From NCBI RefSeq assembly GCF_019091455.1, contig NZ_JAGXJN010000017.1, positions 1 through 64,000 on the forward strand: DNA of 64,000 nt, in the 5' to 3' direction. Source of the DNA: Chitinophaga sp. GbtcB8. Lineage in GTDB: Bacteria > Bacteroidota > Bacteroidia > Chitinophagales > Chitinophagaceae. The position numbers and the translations under genes are program-made. Each line of letters opens with the position of its first letter. Positions within the stretch are counted from its first letter, which is position 1. A model generated the notes under the pieces. It did no database searches and was not told the origin of the DNA. It saw only the letters and a list, made by a program, of their open reading frames with translations. This document shows, piece after piece, positions 33,419-42,055 of the stretch.

Positions 33419-36400
33419 TTATGCCGCCGGATCATTTTCTGTGGTATCAGCCGGCTTTTTCTTCCCGCTGCGGCCTTTTTCCACCCACCAGTATAACGGC
33501 GGTATAATTAATGGTGCAAACAGCAATGTGCTGGTTAAGCCACCTATGATCACAGTGGCCAGGGGGCGCTGCACATCCGAACCAATACCCGAAGAAGTAG
33601 CGGCAGGTATTAAACCTGCAATAGCCACTACCAGGATGGACAGGAGCGCGCTTAACTGCTCCCTGGAGGCCAGGTACACGCTTTCCTTCAGCTCATGATC
33701 GCCCGTGAGCTTTAAGCGGGTGATAGCTGATACCAGTAACACACCTGCCATTACCGAGATACCAAAAATGCTTACAAAACCTACGCCTGCCGACACATTA
33801 AAATGATACCCGCGTATGAACAATGCCATAATACCGCCGGCCATGGCAAAGAAAATGCAGCTGATGGTAACCGCTGTATGCGGCATGTTGCGGAACAGCA
33901 TAAACAGCACCAGGAACACCATTACAATGGTTAACGGAATGGTGAATGAGAGCTGTTTGCTGGCTCTTTGCAGGTTCTCATACTGCCCGCCGTAAATAAT
34001 GGCATAACCTTTTGGTATGTGCAGCTGCGCATTTATTTTGCTGCTCACTTCCTTTACAAAACCGCCCTGGTCGCGCCCGCGTATGTTGGTGCGCACAGTG
34101 ATCATACGTTTGTTGTTGTACCGGTAAATGTTCGTTTGCCCCTGCACGTAGTCTATGCTGGCCAGCTGGTTCATGGGCACCAGCGCGCCCGTAGCAGCCG
34201 TTACCTGCAGGTTTTTCACGGCTTCAATGTTGTTGCGGTTCTCTGCTAAATAGCGGATCACAATATCGTAACGTTTAGTGCCATCATACAGGGTGCTGAT
34301 GGCTTTGCCGCCAATAGCCGCTTCAATAATGTTCTGTATATCTGCCACGTTAATGCCAAAACGCGCGGCATTTTCCCGGTTAATGTTAATAGCTATCTGC
34401 TCCTGCGGGCCTTCCTGCTCAATGTTCACGGATTCTGAGCCGGCCATGTGCTGCACAATATTGGCAATGGTATCTGCTTTGCCGCGCATCATGGTCAGGT
34501 CGTCGCCTACAATGGAAATGGCCAGGTCTGCGGCGCTGCCGGTTACAATTTCCATTACCTGGTCAATAATAGGCTGGCCGGAGGAGAAGTGCACTGCGGG
34601 CATGGCCCGTTCCAGGTCGTGGCGTATGCTGGTTACCAGTGTTTTTTTGGAAATGGTATCGCTCCACAATTTATACTCCTTTAAGCCCACCAGGATCTCA
34701 TTACGGTTAGCCGGGAAGGGATCGGTACCATCATCATTTCGGCCGGTTTGCGTGATCACAAAATCTATCTGCGGATATTTGGCAATGATCTCCCTGATCT
34801 TAGGTGCGTACCGGGCATTTTCCTGGATGGTGATACCAGATGGGAAGTTGCCGCGTAAAAAAATGGAGCCTTCATCCAGCTCCGGCAGAAACTCAGAACC
34901 CAGGCTGCCGCCTGCCAGTATCAGCATCACTACTATTGCAAAACCGCCAATGACGGATGTTTTGGGGCGTTTTAATACTGTGCGTAATGCTTTACCATAC
35001 CCATTTGCCAGGAAGGTAAGCACCACATTTTTATGCTCTTTCAGCGGTTTACCCTGCCCGCTGAATGCTTTCTTATATGCAAAGGATATTAGTACCGGTA
35101 TCAAGGTGAGCGCTGCCAGCATGGAGCCTATTACTGCAAAAGCCAGTGTAAGGGCCATGGGTGAGAACAGCTTGCCTTCCACACGCGTCATCAGCAAAAT
35201 GGGCATGTAAGCCAGTATAATGATGGTAACAGAGAAGAAGATCTCCCGCCCGACTTCCTGTGCAGAGAGTAAGGTGAGGGCGATGATGCCTTTGCGTTTT
35301 TCTTCCATGGGCGCCGTGCGGTACGTTCGTATCAGGTGCTCCGCCATTACGCAGGCGCCATCTACAATAATCCCAAAGTCAATAGCGCCCAGGGAAAGCA
35401 GGTTGGCCGGTATGCCGGTGAGGCGCATTAATATAAACGCAAACAGCAATGAGAAGGGGATGGTAAGCGCTACTACCAGTGCGCTGCGCAGGCTGCCCAG
35501 GAAAAACACCAGGATAATGATCACGATGGATACCCCTTCCAGCAGCGTATGGCCTACGGTTTCCAGGGAGTGATCGATCAGAAAGCTACGATCATATAAG
35601 GTGCGCAGCTTAACGCCTTTGGGCAGCTCATCTGTTTCCAGGTCGGCAATGCGTTCTTTTAATATTTTTAATACTTCACTGGGGTTTTCGTAGCGGCGCA
35701 GAAGTATGATGCCTTCTACGCCATTATTGGAGCTTACGCCGGCGCTTTTAATAGTATACCCCATTACGCCACTGGGCGGTGGCGGCGCAATTTCCACGGT
35801 ACCTACATCGCGCAGGAACACCGCCATGCCATTGCTTTCCGTGAGTACAATGTTCTCAATATCTGCTTCTGTTTTTACGGCGCCCAGGCTGCGCACGGCA
35901 AATCCCTGCTCGCCGCGGGCAATAATGTTACCGCCGGTGTTCCGGTTGTTCTTTTGCACGGCGTCTATTACATCTTCCATGGAAAGGCCGTACTTCCGCA
36001 GCTTGTCGGGCGAGGTAAGAATGTGGTATTCCTTTAGCGGTCCGCCAAAGGTGGTAATATCCGCAATGCCGGGTACCTGCAGCAGGTAAGGTTTAATAAC
36101 CCAGTCCTGCAGGTCGCGTATATCAGTGGGGGTATAGGAGGGCGGGGCTTCTACCACGTACCGTAATATTTCCCCTACAGCAGTGGTCAGGGGCGCCAGC
36201 TCAGGACTTACACCATCCGGCAATTCGGCGGTGGCTATACGCTCATTTACCTGCTGCCGTGCAAAATAATCGTCGGTGCCGTCTTTAAAGGTTAGCTGCA
36301 CTACGCTTAAACCAAAAATGGTGCGGCTTCTGCGGTCCAGCACATTGGGTGTGTTCTGCAAAGCCCTTTCAATAGGAATGGTAACCTGCTGCTCTACTTC

Positions 36401-36577
36401 TTCTGCTGCCCGGCCGGGATACTGCGCTACTATGATCACGTTGGTATCTGCAATATCCGGGTAGGCCTCTATTTTCAGCATAGTAAAGCACCAGTAGCCA
36501 ATACCCATCAGGGCAGCGCCCATGAGTATAACGGCCCAGCGGTTCTTAAGCGAGAATATTAATAAGTTACGAATCAT
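33419..36577 (-). CDS. Heavy-metal RND efflux pump, inner-membrane subunit (CusA/CzcA family)
   Basis: The trimeric proton-driven pump of a tripartite metal exporter. The 1052 residues are typical, with 12 membrane helices. The HME-class N-terminus is IRNLLIFSLKNRWAVILMGA, and the central helix-4 signature is DFGIIVDGACVMAEHLIRTY, which carries the acidic proton-relay residues. PDIADTNVIIVAQYPGRAAE is the porter-domain signature. The Met pattern does not decide between Cu/Ag and Co/Zn/Cd or Ni. The operon order is TolC, adaptor, DUF190, pump. A word-built element lies between it and DUF190. Confidence 0.95.
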   Translation of the reverse strand: MIRNLLIFSLKNRWAVILMGAALMGIGYWCFTMLKIEAYPDIADTNVIIVAQYPGRAAEEVEQQVTIPIERALQNTPNVLDRRSRTIFGLSVVQLTFKDGTDDYFARQQVNERIATAELPDGVSPELAPLTTAVGEILRYVVEAPPSYTPTDIRDLQDWVIKPYLLQVPGIADITTFGGPLKEYHILTSPDKLRKYGLSMEDVIDAVQKNNRNTGGNIIARGEQGFAVRSLGAVKTEADIENIVLTESNGMAVFLRDVGTVEIAPPPPSGVMGYTIKSAGVSSNNGVEGIILLRRYENPSEVLKILKERIADLETDELPKGVKLRTLYDRSFLIDHSLETVGHTLLEGVSIVIIILVFFLGSLRSALVVALTIPFSLLFAFILMRLTGIPANLLSLGAIDFGIIVDGACVMAEHLIRTYRTAPMEEKRKGIIALTLLSAQEVGREIFFSVTIIILAYMPILLMTRVEGKLFSPMALTLAFAVIGSMLAALTLIPVLISFAYKKAFSGQGKPLKEHKNVVLTFLANGYGKALRTVLKRPKTSVIGGFAIVVMLILAGGSLGSEFLPELDEGSIFLRGNFPSGITIQENARYAPKIREIIAKYPQIDFVITQTGRNDDGTDPFPANRNEILVGLKEYKLWSDTISKKTLVTSIRHDLERAMPAVHFSSGQPIIDQVMEIVTGSAADLAISIVGDDLTMMRGKADTIANIVQHMAGSESVNIEQEGPQEQIAININRENAARFGINVADIQNIIEAAIGGKAISTLYDGTKRYDIVIRYLAENRNNIEAVKNLQVTAATGALVPMNQLASIDYVQGQTNIYRYNNKRMITVRTNIRGRDQGGFVKEVSSKINAQLHIPKGYAIIYGGQYENLQRASKQLSFTIPLTIVMVFLVLFMLFRNMPHTAVTISCIFFAMAGGIMALFIRGYHFNVSAGVGFVSIFGISVMAGVLLVSAITRLKLTGDHELKESVYLASREQLSALLSILVVAIAGLIPAATSSGIGSDVQRPLATVIIGGLTSTLLFAPLIIPPLYWWVEKGRSGKKKPADTTENDPAA

Positions 36578-36580
36578 CTG

Positions 36581-36657
36581 ATCTTAGATTTCAGATTTTA
36601 GATTACGATTTAATGGATGGCAGACCGGATTGTAAATCGTAAATCTCAAATCCTCTC
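36581..36657. repeat. Word-built palindrome, word AGATTT, between DUF190 and pump
   Basis: The left part repeats AGATTT-type words (cttagatttcagattttag, attacgattt). The right arm TGTAAATCGTAAATCT (36631-36646) is the reverse complement of the same words; AGATTACGATTTA at 36600-36612 matches it with one base missing. The DUF190 stop codon (36646-36648) lies inside the right arm. Confidence 0.65.
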
Positions 36658-36945
36658 CACCGGGTTCACTACAATAAAACCGCTGCTTATTTCCTTGCGC
36701 AGGGCTTTCAGCGCGTGTCTTACCTTTTCATCATCATCAATAAAAGTGATCAGCATAGGTGGTTCATCAAAGCTGAACCAGCTATCCGGCCGTTTCAGCT
36801 GGTGATGCACTCCAAAACCTATTTGCCCACGGAATGCAGTGGCGCCGGCTATTTTGTGCCGGATCAGGAACCGCATGATGAACTCATATAAGGGCTGTGC
36901 ACCGTATACTTCGTCTTTGTCAATATAGATCTGTGCCTGAAGCAT
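36646..36945 (-). CDS. DUF190 family (PII-like) protein
   Basis: A 99-residue cytoplasmic protein of the DUF190 family, structurally related to PII signal proteins: AQIYIDKDEVYGAQPLYEFI (residues 3-22), HKIAGATAFRGQIGFGVHHQ, and PPMLITFIDDDEKVRHAL near residue 62-79. DUF190 genes recur in heavy-metal RND operons and fluoride-exporter loci; their ligand is unsettled. It sits between adaptor and pump, so it is co-expressed with them and might sense metal or nucleotide state of the pump. Confidence 0.88.
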   Translation of the reverse strand: MLQAQIYIDKDEVYGAQPLYEFIMRFLIRHKIAGATAFRGQIGFGVHHQLKRPDSWFSFDEPPMLITFIDDDEKVRHALKALRKEISSGFIVVNPVERI

Positions 36946-36969
36946 GAGGAAACGATGTTTTGAAGTTTT

Positions 36970-37995
36970 TCAGTATCCGAAACTTAATCCCTTTAACTGC
37001 ATTACGCCATTCACCACTACCTGCTCGCTTCTTTCAAGGCCTTTGTAAATATTCACCCGGTCGCCTATTTGCAGGCCGGTGCTTACTTCCTTTCTTTCAA
37101 AGGTGGAGGGCGCTGTTTTTATAAATACGTAGCTGCGGCCCTGTGAAGTAATGAGCGCAGATTTGTTAATGCTGATCATGTTGCTGCTGCTACGCTCCGG
37201 GTCCGGCTTTACCGGGAAAGTTACCGTGGCAAACATACCGGCCTTGAGCTGCTGGCCCGGGTTGCTGATGCGGATGCGCAGCTTTACCATACGGGTGGTA
37301 TTATCTATTACATCGGCAACATTTTCGATCTTGCCATTAATATGCATTTCCGGGAAAGAGGGCAGCACCATGGAACAGGCATTGCCTTCTTTTACATTAC
37401 TGATCTGCGTTTCCGGTATATCGCAAATTACATAGGCGGTGCCGGGTGTGGCAGTACGTAAGGCTACCGGTTCAAAACCACCTGCTTTTAACCTGGCCTC
37501 ATGTTCAATAATAGCGGCTCTTTCATTAGCCAGGTTGGTTTGTTCCATAGACAGCGCTGCCTGTGCATCCAGCAGGTCCTTGCCGGTGGCGGCTCCGTGG
37601 TTAAACAGGTCCTGCGCACGGTCCAGCTCTATTTTACGTTGTTTGATATTGATATCCTGTATATGCCGGATGTTGATCATGTGCTGCATCAGCTGTGTGT
37701 AGCTGCTTTCCAGGTCAGGGTTATCAAACAACACTACGTTCTGCGCGCCTTCCTGTGAAGTTAGTACGGTAGCGGCTATACGCGCAGGGGCATGCAGCTC
37801 ACCGGAAAGGGCAGAGTCGCCGGCAGGCTCTGTCTGGAAAAAAGATACCATGGCTGTATCTGTAAAGGTGATACGCTTGCCATCATTCTCCACTTTAGGC
37901 ACCGGGTCTGCCTCTGCGGTGGCTTCCTTTTTTTTATGGGTACATGCTGTTAAAAGCAGGCACGCCGTTAAAAAATATGTGGTTGTCCTGTTCAT
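36970..37995 (-). CDS. RND efflux periplasmic adaptor lipoprotein (CusB/CzcB family)
   Basis: Membrane-fusion protein bridging the inner-membrane pump and TolC-like channel. The 341-residue product has a lipoprotein signal (lipobox LLTAC, Cys about 18), a hairpin helical region (about 85-150), lipoyl/beta-barrel parts (KEGNACSMVLPSFPEMHING, ISNPGQQLKAGMFATVTFPV), and a C-terminal EQVVVNGVMQLKGLSFGY. No N-terminal metal-binding Met motif such as in CusB is visible. Its start codon overlaps the stop of the TolC gene by 1 bp. Confidence 0.92.
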   Translation of the reverse strand: MNRTTTYFLTACLLLTACTHKKKEATAEADPVPKVENDGKRITFTDTAMVSFFQTEPAGDSALSGELHAPARIAATVLTSQEGAQNVVLFDNPDLESSYTQLMQHMINIRHIQDINIKQRKIELDRAQDLFNHGAATGKDLLDAQAALSMEQTNLANERAAIIEHEARLKAGGFEPVALRTATPGTAYVICDIPETQISNVKEGNACSMVLPSFPEMHINGKIENVADVIDNTTRMVKLRIRISNPGQQLKAGMFATVTFPVKPDPERSSSNMISINKSALITSQGRSYVFIKTAPSTFERKEVSTGLQIGDRVNIYKGLERSEQVVVNGVMQLKGLSFGY

Positions 37996-39248
37996 TATAA
38001 TTGATTAATAAGGCCGGTTACAAATAATAATTGCAGATAGCTTTGGTAGTAGGATTGCAGCGCATCATAATACAGCAGGCGCGTATCATACCAGTTACGC
38101 TGGGCATCCAGAAAATCTATAATGGTGGTGCCGCCGCGCAGGTATGCATACTTCACATTATCCAGGATCTGCTGCGATTGTTGTAACACCCCGTTATATT
38201 GCTGTATGTTATTTTTTTGCACCACATAGGTTTTGTAGGCCGTGCTCACATCTGTTTGCACCTGCAGCTGTGTGGCCTGCAAGCTTTGTTCTGCCTGCGC
38301 TTTCTGGATCTCTGCTTTTTTGATCTGTCCCTGGTTACGGTCAAAAATGGGCAGGCTAATGGTGCCAAAGAAACCAACGTATGGCACGGAGTTCTGCGGG
38401 TTATAGATCACGCCCAGCTCCGGCTGCGGCCAGGAAAGGGATCTCTGGTAATGAATGCTGCTGGTGGTTTGTGCAATGGTGCTTTTTACCAGCATTACAT
38501 CTGAACGGTTTTCCTGGCTCTGGTTAATTAAACTATCCAGCGTGGTAGTGGGTATTAATGTTTCCACGGCGCTGCTGGTATCTACCTGCACGCTGTCTGC
38601 CGCACCGGTTAAGAGTTTCAGGGTTGCCAGCTCATTGTTATAATCCTGGAAGAACACGGTTAACTGCAGGTTATATTGTTGCAGCAGCACCTGTGTACGG
38701 GTAAGGTCTGTTTGTGTGATCACCTGGTTTTTGTAACGCAGCTCATTGATCTTTACCAGGCTATCCAGGTTGGCGCGGCTTTCCTGCAGCAGGGTAAGCT
38801 TCTTTCTCAGCACCCAGGTGTTAACCCAGCTGCTGCCTACGTTCCAGGAAAGGTTACGTACATTTTCCTGGTAGGTATTATTGGCAACTGCAATAGTCTG
38901 GTTAGCGGATTCAATTTTATACTTACGCTGGCCCGGCCATTGTATTGGTTTGGTCAGCTGCCACCATACCTGCCGGTTGCTGTTATCAGACCATTTGGTG
39001 CCTGCCGGGAAATGCCCTGCATCAGCCAGCTGCAGGGTTTGATTGTTGAGATTAGGGTTAGGCCGTAATTTGGCAGTGATCACATCTGCCTGGGCAGCGC
39101 CAATATTCAGGTACTGTGCCTTCAATACCGGGCTGCTTTGCCGTGCCGTGTCTATGGCGGAGGACAGGGTAAATACTGTTTGGGCAACAGCATCTCCGGC
39201 GCCTGCAAGCAGGAAGGTAGCCACAGCAATAACAAGCTTTGGGTTCAT
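37995..39248 (-). CDS. TolC family outer membrane channel (CusC/CzcC-like)
   Basis: Outer-membrane exit duct of the tripartite efflux system. The 417 residues start with a signal peptide (about 1-22, FLLAGAGDAVAQT), then the outer membrane efflux family helices: FTLSSAIDTARQSSPVLKAQ and the second repeat with PVLKA-like AEQSLQATQLQVQTDVSTAY. PYVGFFGTISLPIFDRNQGQ is the characteristic turn of CzcC-type proteins. It is the first gene of the efflux operon. The upstream region (39249-39420) probably holds the promoter; I find no certain -33/-7 pair. Confidence 0.93.
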   Translation of the reverse strand: MNPKLVIAVATFLLAGAGDAVAQTVFTLSSAIDTARQSSPVLKAQYLNIGAAQADVITAKLRPNPNLNNQTLQLADAGHFPAGTKWSDNSNRQVWWQLTKPIQWPGQRKYKIESANQTIAVANNTYQENVRNLSWNVGSSWVNTWVLRKKLTLLQESRANLDSLVKINELRYKNQVITQTDLTRTQVLLQQYNLQLTVFFQDYNNELATLKLLTGAADSVQVDTSSAVETLIPTTTLDSLINQSQENRSDVMLVKSTIAQTTSSIHYQRSLSWPQPELGVIYNPQNSVPYVGFFGTISLPIFDRNQGQIKKAEIQKAQAEQSLQATQLQVQTDVSTAYKTYVVQKNNIQQYNGVLQQSQQILDNVKYAYLRGGTTIIDFLDAQRNWYDTRLLYYDALQSYYQSYLQLLFVTGLINQL

Positions 39249-39420
39249 GCTAATAGTTTACCACATTTTTAGATTACCGGGATAAAGTTCAACAAAGTTC
39301 ATGCTCGCCTTGTTGTACAGTGCTGATTTTAAGGGTATTTTAAGAGGTACCTTAAAAACAGCTTAGAATGCTATAATTACCTATTAACAAACATTTACGC
39401 ATAGGGTTCATCCAAAATAG
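39249..39420 (-). promoter_or_regulatory. Upstream region of the metal efflux operon
   Basis: No gene is seen. Short repeats that could be operator half-sites are present: TTAAAAT occurs twice on the minus strand about 39330-39350, around an inverted TTTTAAG / CTTAAAA pair, and AAGTTCA occurs twice in tandem at about 39285-39302. A metal regulator would be expected, but no regulator gene is adjacent. The call is weak. Confidence 0.25.
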
Positions 39421-39422
39421 AA

Positions 39423-39493
39423 AACCGCCTAAAGAGGCGGTTACACTAATATTCACGTTATGAAAACCCAAAAACAAACACCTTACAGGTGTT
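39423..39493 (-). terminator. Double terminator after the serine hydrolase gene
   Basis: Two perfect hairpins lie in series. AACACCT/AGGTGTT (39477-39493) is followed on the minus strand by TTTGTTTTTGGG. AACCGCCT/AGGCGGTT (39423-39442) is followed by TTCTATTTT. Both face the minus-strand hydrolase gene, about 185-250 bp past its stop codon. Confidence 0.65.
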
Positions 39494-39589
39494 GTAAATC
39501 GCTTGATGATGTACAATATTAGCCCTTTCCTGGTCCATGAGTAGTTAATCGCCGGTTAAGGATTGGAAGGAAACCGGCTAGGGGAGCGG

Positions 39590-39675
39590 GTTAGTATGCA
39601 AATATGCAGATATGCAATGTGTAAATGTGGGAGGCATTTCATCTGCACATTTGCATATTTGCACATCGGCATATC
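39590..39675. repeat. Word-built palindrome, words ATATGCA and ATGTGCA
   Basis: The left arm has tatgcaaatatgcagatatgca; the right arm has the reverse type, catctgcacatttgcatatt and more. TGCAAATATGCA (39597-39608) and TGCATATTTGCA (39652-39663) are exact complements. It ends directly at the stop codon of the minus-strand serine hydrolase (39677). Related words without a partner arm are at 9767-9790 and 10586-10600. Confidence 0.7.
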
Positions 39676-39676
39676 A

Positions 39677-40954
39677 TTATTGAATGGCCTGGTACACCGC
39701 TACTTTAAACTCCTCACCAATACGCCAATACGGGGAAAGATATTCCTGCGTGAACAGCAGCCCTACCAGCTGCTCCTGCGGGTCGGCCCAGTAATGTGTA
39801 TTAAAAGCGCCGCCCCAGCCAAAAGTGCCGGTACTAAAGGGCAGCAGGTAATTGTTCTTTGCTGTTTCCAGCGCAAAACCAGCCAGGCTGAATTGAAAGT
39901 TTTCCGGTTGCGGCGGCAGTGGTGAAATGCGCATACTATCTGTAAGCTGGTTGGTAAGCATCAGCTCCACTGTTTTGCGGCCCAGCAATCTTTTATTCTT
40001 ATATATGCCTTTATTTAGGTAAAGCGACAGGAACTTTGCATAATCCGCTACCGTGGAGCTTAAGCCTGCCCCGCCGGATAAATAGGTGCCGCCCAGGTTA
40101 GGGAACAGGGGATCTACCCCTTCATAAATAGGATGGGTTACCGGCAGCAGCGCTTCGCCCTTACTTTCATATAAGGTTACCAGACGGTTTTGCAGGCCGG
40201 CAGGTAAATGAAACCAGGTATCCGTCATTTCCAGCGGCTCAAATACCCGTTTGCGCAGGAAAACATCAAACGGCTGCCCGCTCCAGATCTCTACCAGATA
40301 GCCTAACAGATCGGTATTAATGCCGTAGGTAAAAGCTGCGCCGGGATCATGCTGCAAAGGCATTTGCGCCAGTAAGGCCATCTTTTCTTTAAGGGTGGAC
40401 CGCGTAGTACCAATACCGCTGGGAATACCGGCTTTAGTATAAATAGCCCACATGGTTGGATCGCTGAAAATGGCCGGGTATGCAATGCCGGAAGTTTGAC
40501 GCAGCAGGTCGCGGATGGTTATTTCCCTGCTGGCCGGGCGGGTAGTGTAGCTGCTGTCTGCTGCATTAAAATGCACGAGCACCCGTGGGTTTTTAAATGC
40601 AGGAATGTAATCGGATACCGGGTCGTCCAGCAGGAACTTCCCTTCCTCCCACAGCATCATTACCGCCAGGCTGGTAATGGCTTTGGACTGGGAGGCTGTA
40701 CGGAAAATGCTGTTGGTTTGCATGGGCTTTTTAGCTGCAGCATCTGCATAGCCAAATGCTTTGTTGTATACGATCTGCCCATTACGGATGATCAGCGCAG
40801 TGGCGCCGGGTATATGCTGCGCGATAATGTGGCGGGTAATTAAGCTGTCAATACGGGCCAGGCGTGCAGGATCAATGCCCTGCTGTGCGTTTGCCAGGGG
40901 TACAGCAAAAAGGATCCCTGACAAAAGCAACACCTGCTTTTGCAAATATTTCAT
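39677..40954 (-). CDS. Secreted serine hydrolase, class C beta-lactamase/esterase fold
   Basis: The 425-residue product has a signal peptide (about 1-23, ending ANAQ). The catalytic SxxK motif is in SIFRTASQSKAITSLAVMML (Ser about residue 89). FTYGINTDLLGYLVEIWSG takes the place of the YxN motif, as in family VIII carboxylesterases, and GWGGAFNTHYWADPQEQL is the WGG-type third motif. These features favour an esterase or D-amino peptidase over a true beta-lactamase. It is a single gene, with word-built elements on both sides (39590, 41001). Confidence 0.88.
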   Translation of the reverse strand: MKYLQKQVLLLSGILFAVPLANAQQGIDPARLARIDSLITRHIIAQHIPGATALIIRNGQIVYNKAFGYADAAAKKPMQTNSIFRTASQSKAITSLAVMMLWEEGKFLLDDPVSDYIPAFKNPRVLVHFNAADSSYTTRPASREITIRDLLRQTSGIAYPAIFSDPTMWAIYTKAGIPSGIGTTRSTLKEKMALLAQMPLQHDPGAAFTYGINTDLLGYLVEIWSGQPFDVFLRKRVFEPLEMTDTWFHLPAGLQNRLVTLYESKGEALLPVTHPIYEGVDPLFPNLGGTYLSGGAGLSSTVADYAKFLSLYLNKGIYKNKRLLGRKTVELMLTNQLTDSMRISPLPPQPENFQFSLAGFALETAKNNYLLPFSTGTFGWGGAFNTHYWADPQEQLVGLLFTQEYLSPYWRIGEEFKVAVYQAIQ

Positions 40955-41000
40955 GATAAAAAAGTTATGATGGAATGTTATAGGAAGAAGGAGACGGGAC

Positions 41001-41134
41001 TAAAAGAATGTAAAATCATAAATCATGAATGTAAAATGTAAAAGTTAAATGCTGCTATGCCTGGGATTAGGCGATCTACGCAGCATCCCATTTTTATATT
41101 TAGCATTTTACATTTTACATTTTACATTCTCTTA
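41001..41134. repeat. Large intergenic palindrome related to the 17330 element
   Basis: The left arm (41001-41054) begins with the same 22 nt as the 17330 element and continues with AATGTAAAATGTAAAAG; the right arm (41080-41134) is GCAGCAT followed by TTTAGCATTT and three TTTTACATT words. The inner stem ATGCTGC/GCAGCAT and the loop differ from the other copy. It fills the gap between the SDR stop codon (41143) and the serine hydrolase start (40954), both on the minus strand. The shared arms at two distant sites mark a dispersed family. Confidence 0.8.
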
Positions 41135-41142
41135 TTTAGTCC

Positions 41143-41937
41143 TTATACAATTGATCTTACAATACCACCGTCTGCACGCAGGGCGGCGCCGTTGGTAGCG
41201 GCAGAAAGCGGGCTGGCTACATAGGTGACCAGGTTGGCTATTTCATCCACACCGGCAAAACGTTGTATGAGGGAAGAAGGGCGCATGCTTTTAAAGAAAT
41301 CTGCTTCCACTTCCTGCTCTGTTATATTTTTGGAAGCGCCTATTTGTTTTATGAAATCGTCCACTCCTTCTGATCGGGTAGGGCCGGGCAGCACACTGTT
41401 CACCGTTACACCGGTACCTTTGGTCAGCTCTGCCAGGCCGCGGCTAATGGCCAGCTGCGCGGTTTTGGTAGTGCCGTAATGGATCATTTCTTCGGGGATG
41501 TAAATGGATGATTCACTGGAAATAAAAATGATGCGGCCCCAGTTCTTTTCCAGCATTTTCGGGAACAGTGCGCGGGACAGGCGTACACCGCTTAATACAT
41601 TCACCTCAAAGAAACGCAGCCATTCTGCATCGGTAATTTCTGTGAAGGGTTTGGGCTCAAAAATGCCGGCGTTGTTAACAAGGATGTCTACCGCGCCCAG
41701 CTTGGCGATCAGCTGATCTACTTCTGCCGCTTTGGAAAAATCAGCTGTTATACCGGCAGCTTTGGCCCCGGGCACCTGCTGGTTCAGTTTTGCTACTGCC
41801 TTATCTATTTTCTGTTGTGATCTGCCGTTAATAGTAACGGTGGCGCCTTCCTGCAGCAGCTGTCTGGCAATGGCAAAACCAATGCCCTGTGTGGAGCCGC
41901 TCACGAAGGCTGTTTTGCCTTTTAACTGTAAGTCCAT
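41143..41937 (-). CDS. SDR family oxidoreductase
   Basis: A 264-residue NAD(P)-dependent short-chain dehydrogenase. The nucleotide motif is SGSTQGIGFAIARQLLQEG (residues 14-32), the NNAG motif is VDILVNNAGIFEP, the catalytic Ser is in ISSESSIYIPEE and the YxxxK is in IHYGTTKTAQLAISRGLAEL. NGRS after strand 2 suggests NADPH preference. It is divergent from the LysR-type regulator at 42056, across a 118-bp region with an 11-bp inverted repeat, so the regulator probably controls it. Substrate unknown. Confidence 0.93.
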   Translation of the reverse strand: MDLQLKGKTAFVSGSTQGIGFAIARQLLQEGATVTINGRSQQKIDKAVAKLNQQVPGAKAAGITADFSKAAEVDQLIAKLGAVDILVNNAGIFEPKPFTEITDAEWLRFFEVNVLSGVRLSRALFPKMLEKNWGRIIFISSESSIYIPEEMIHYGTTKTAQLAISRGLAELTKGTGVTVNSVLPGPTRSEGVDDFIKQIGASKNITEQEVEADFFKSMRPSSLIQRFAGVDEIANLVTYVASPLSAATNGAALRADGGIVRSIV

Positions 41938-41997
41938 TTTATTAGTAGTTTATAAAGTTTGTTATCAATTTCGGGTGTAAAGGTCCGCATGAATTTC

Positions 41998-42046
41998 CTA
42001 TAAATAAAATAGTTTGATTTATGGGTTGGTATAAATTTATTTATAG
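41998..42046. promoter_or_regulatory. Palindromic operator between the SDR and LysR genes
   Basis: CTATAAATAAA (41998-42008) and TTTATTTATAG (42036-42046) are perfect 11-bp inverted arms with a 27-nt spacer, in the shared regulatory region of the divergent pair. LysR-type regulators usually bind such dyads and control both themselves and the divergent gene. A further small palindrome, ATAAATTTAT, lies within the right arm. The right arm ends 9 bp before the lysR ATG. Confidence 0.6.
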
Positions 42047-42055
42047 ATTTGCCTC

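Noticed and set aside
39460..39522. 20-codon plus-strand frame beginning MKTQKQTPYRCC
   Set aside because: It lies across one of two terminator hairpins and has no ribosome-binding site or partner gene; the hairpins explain the sequence better.
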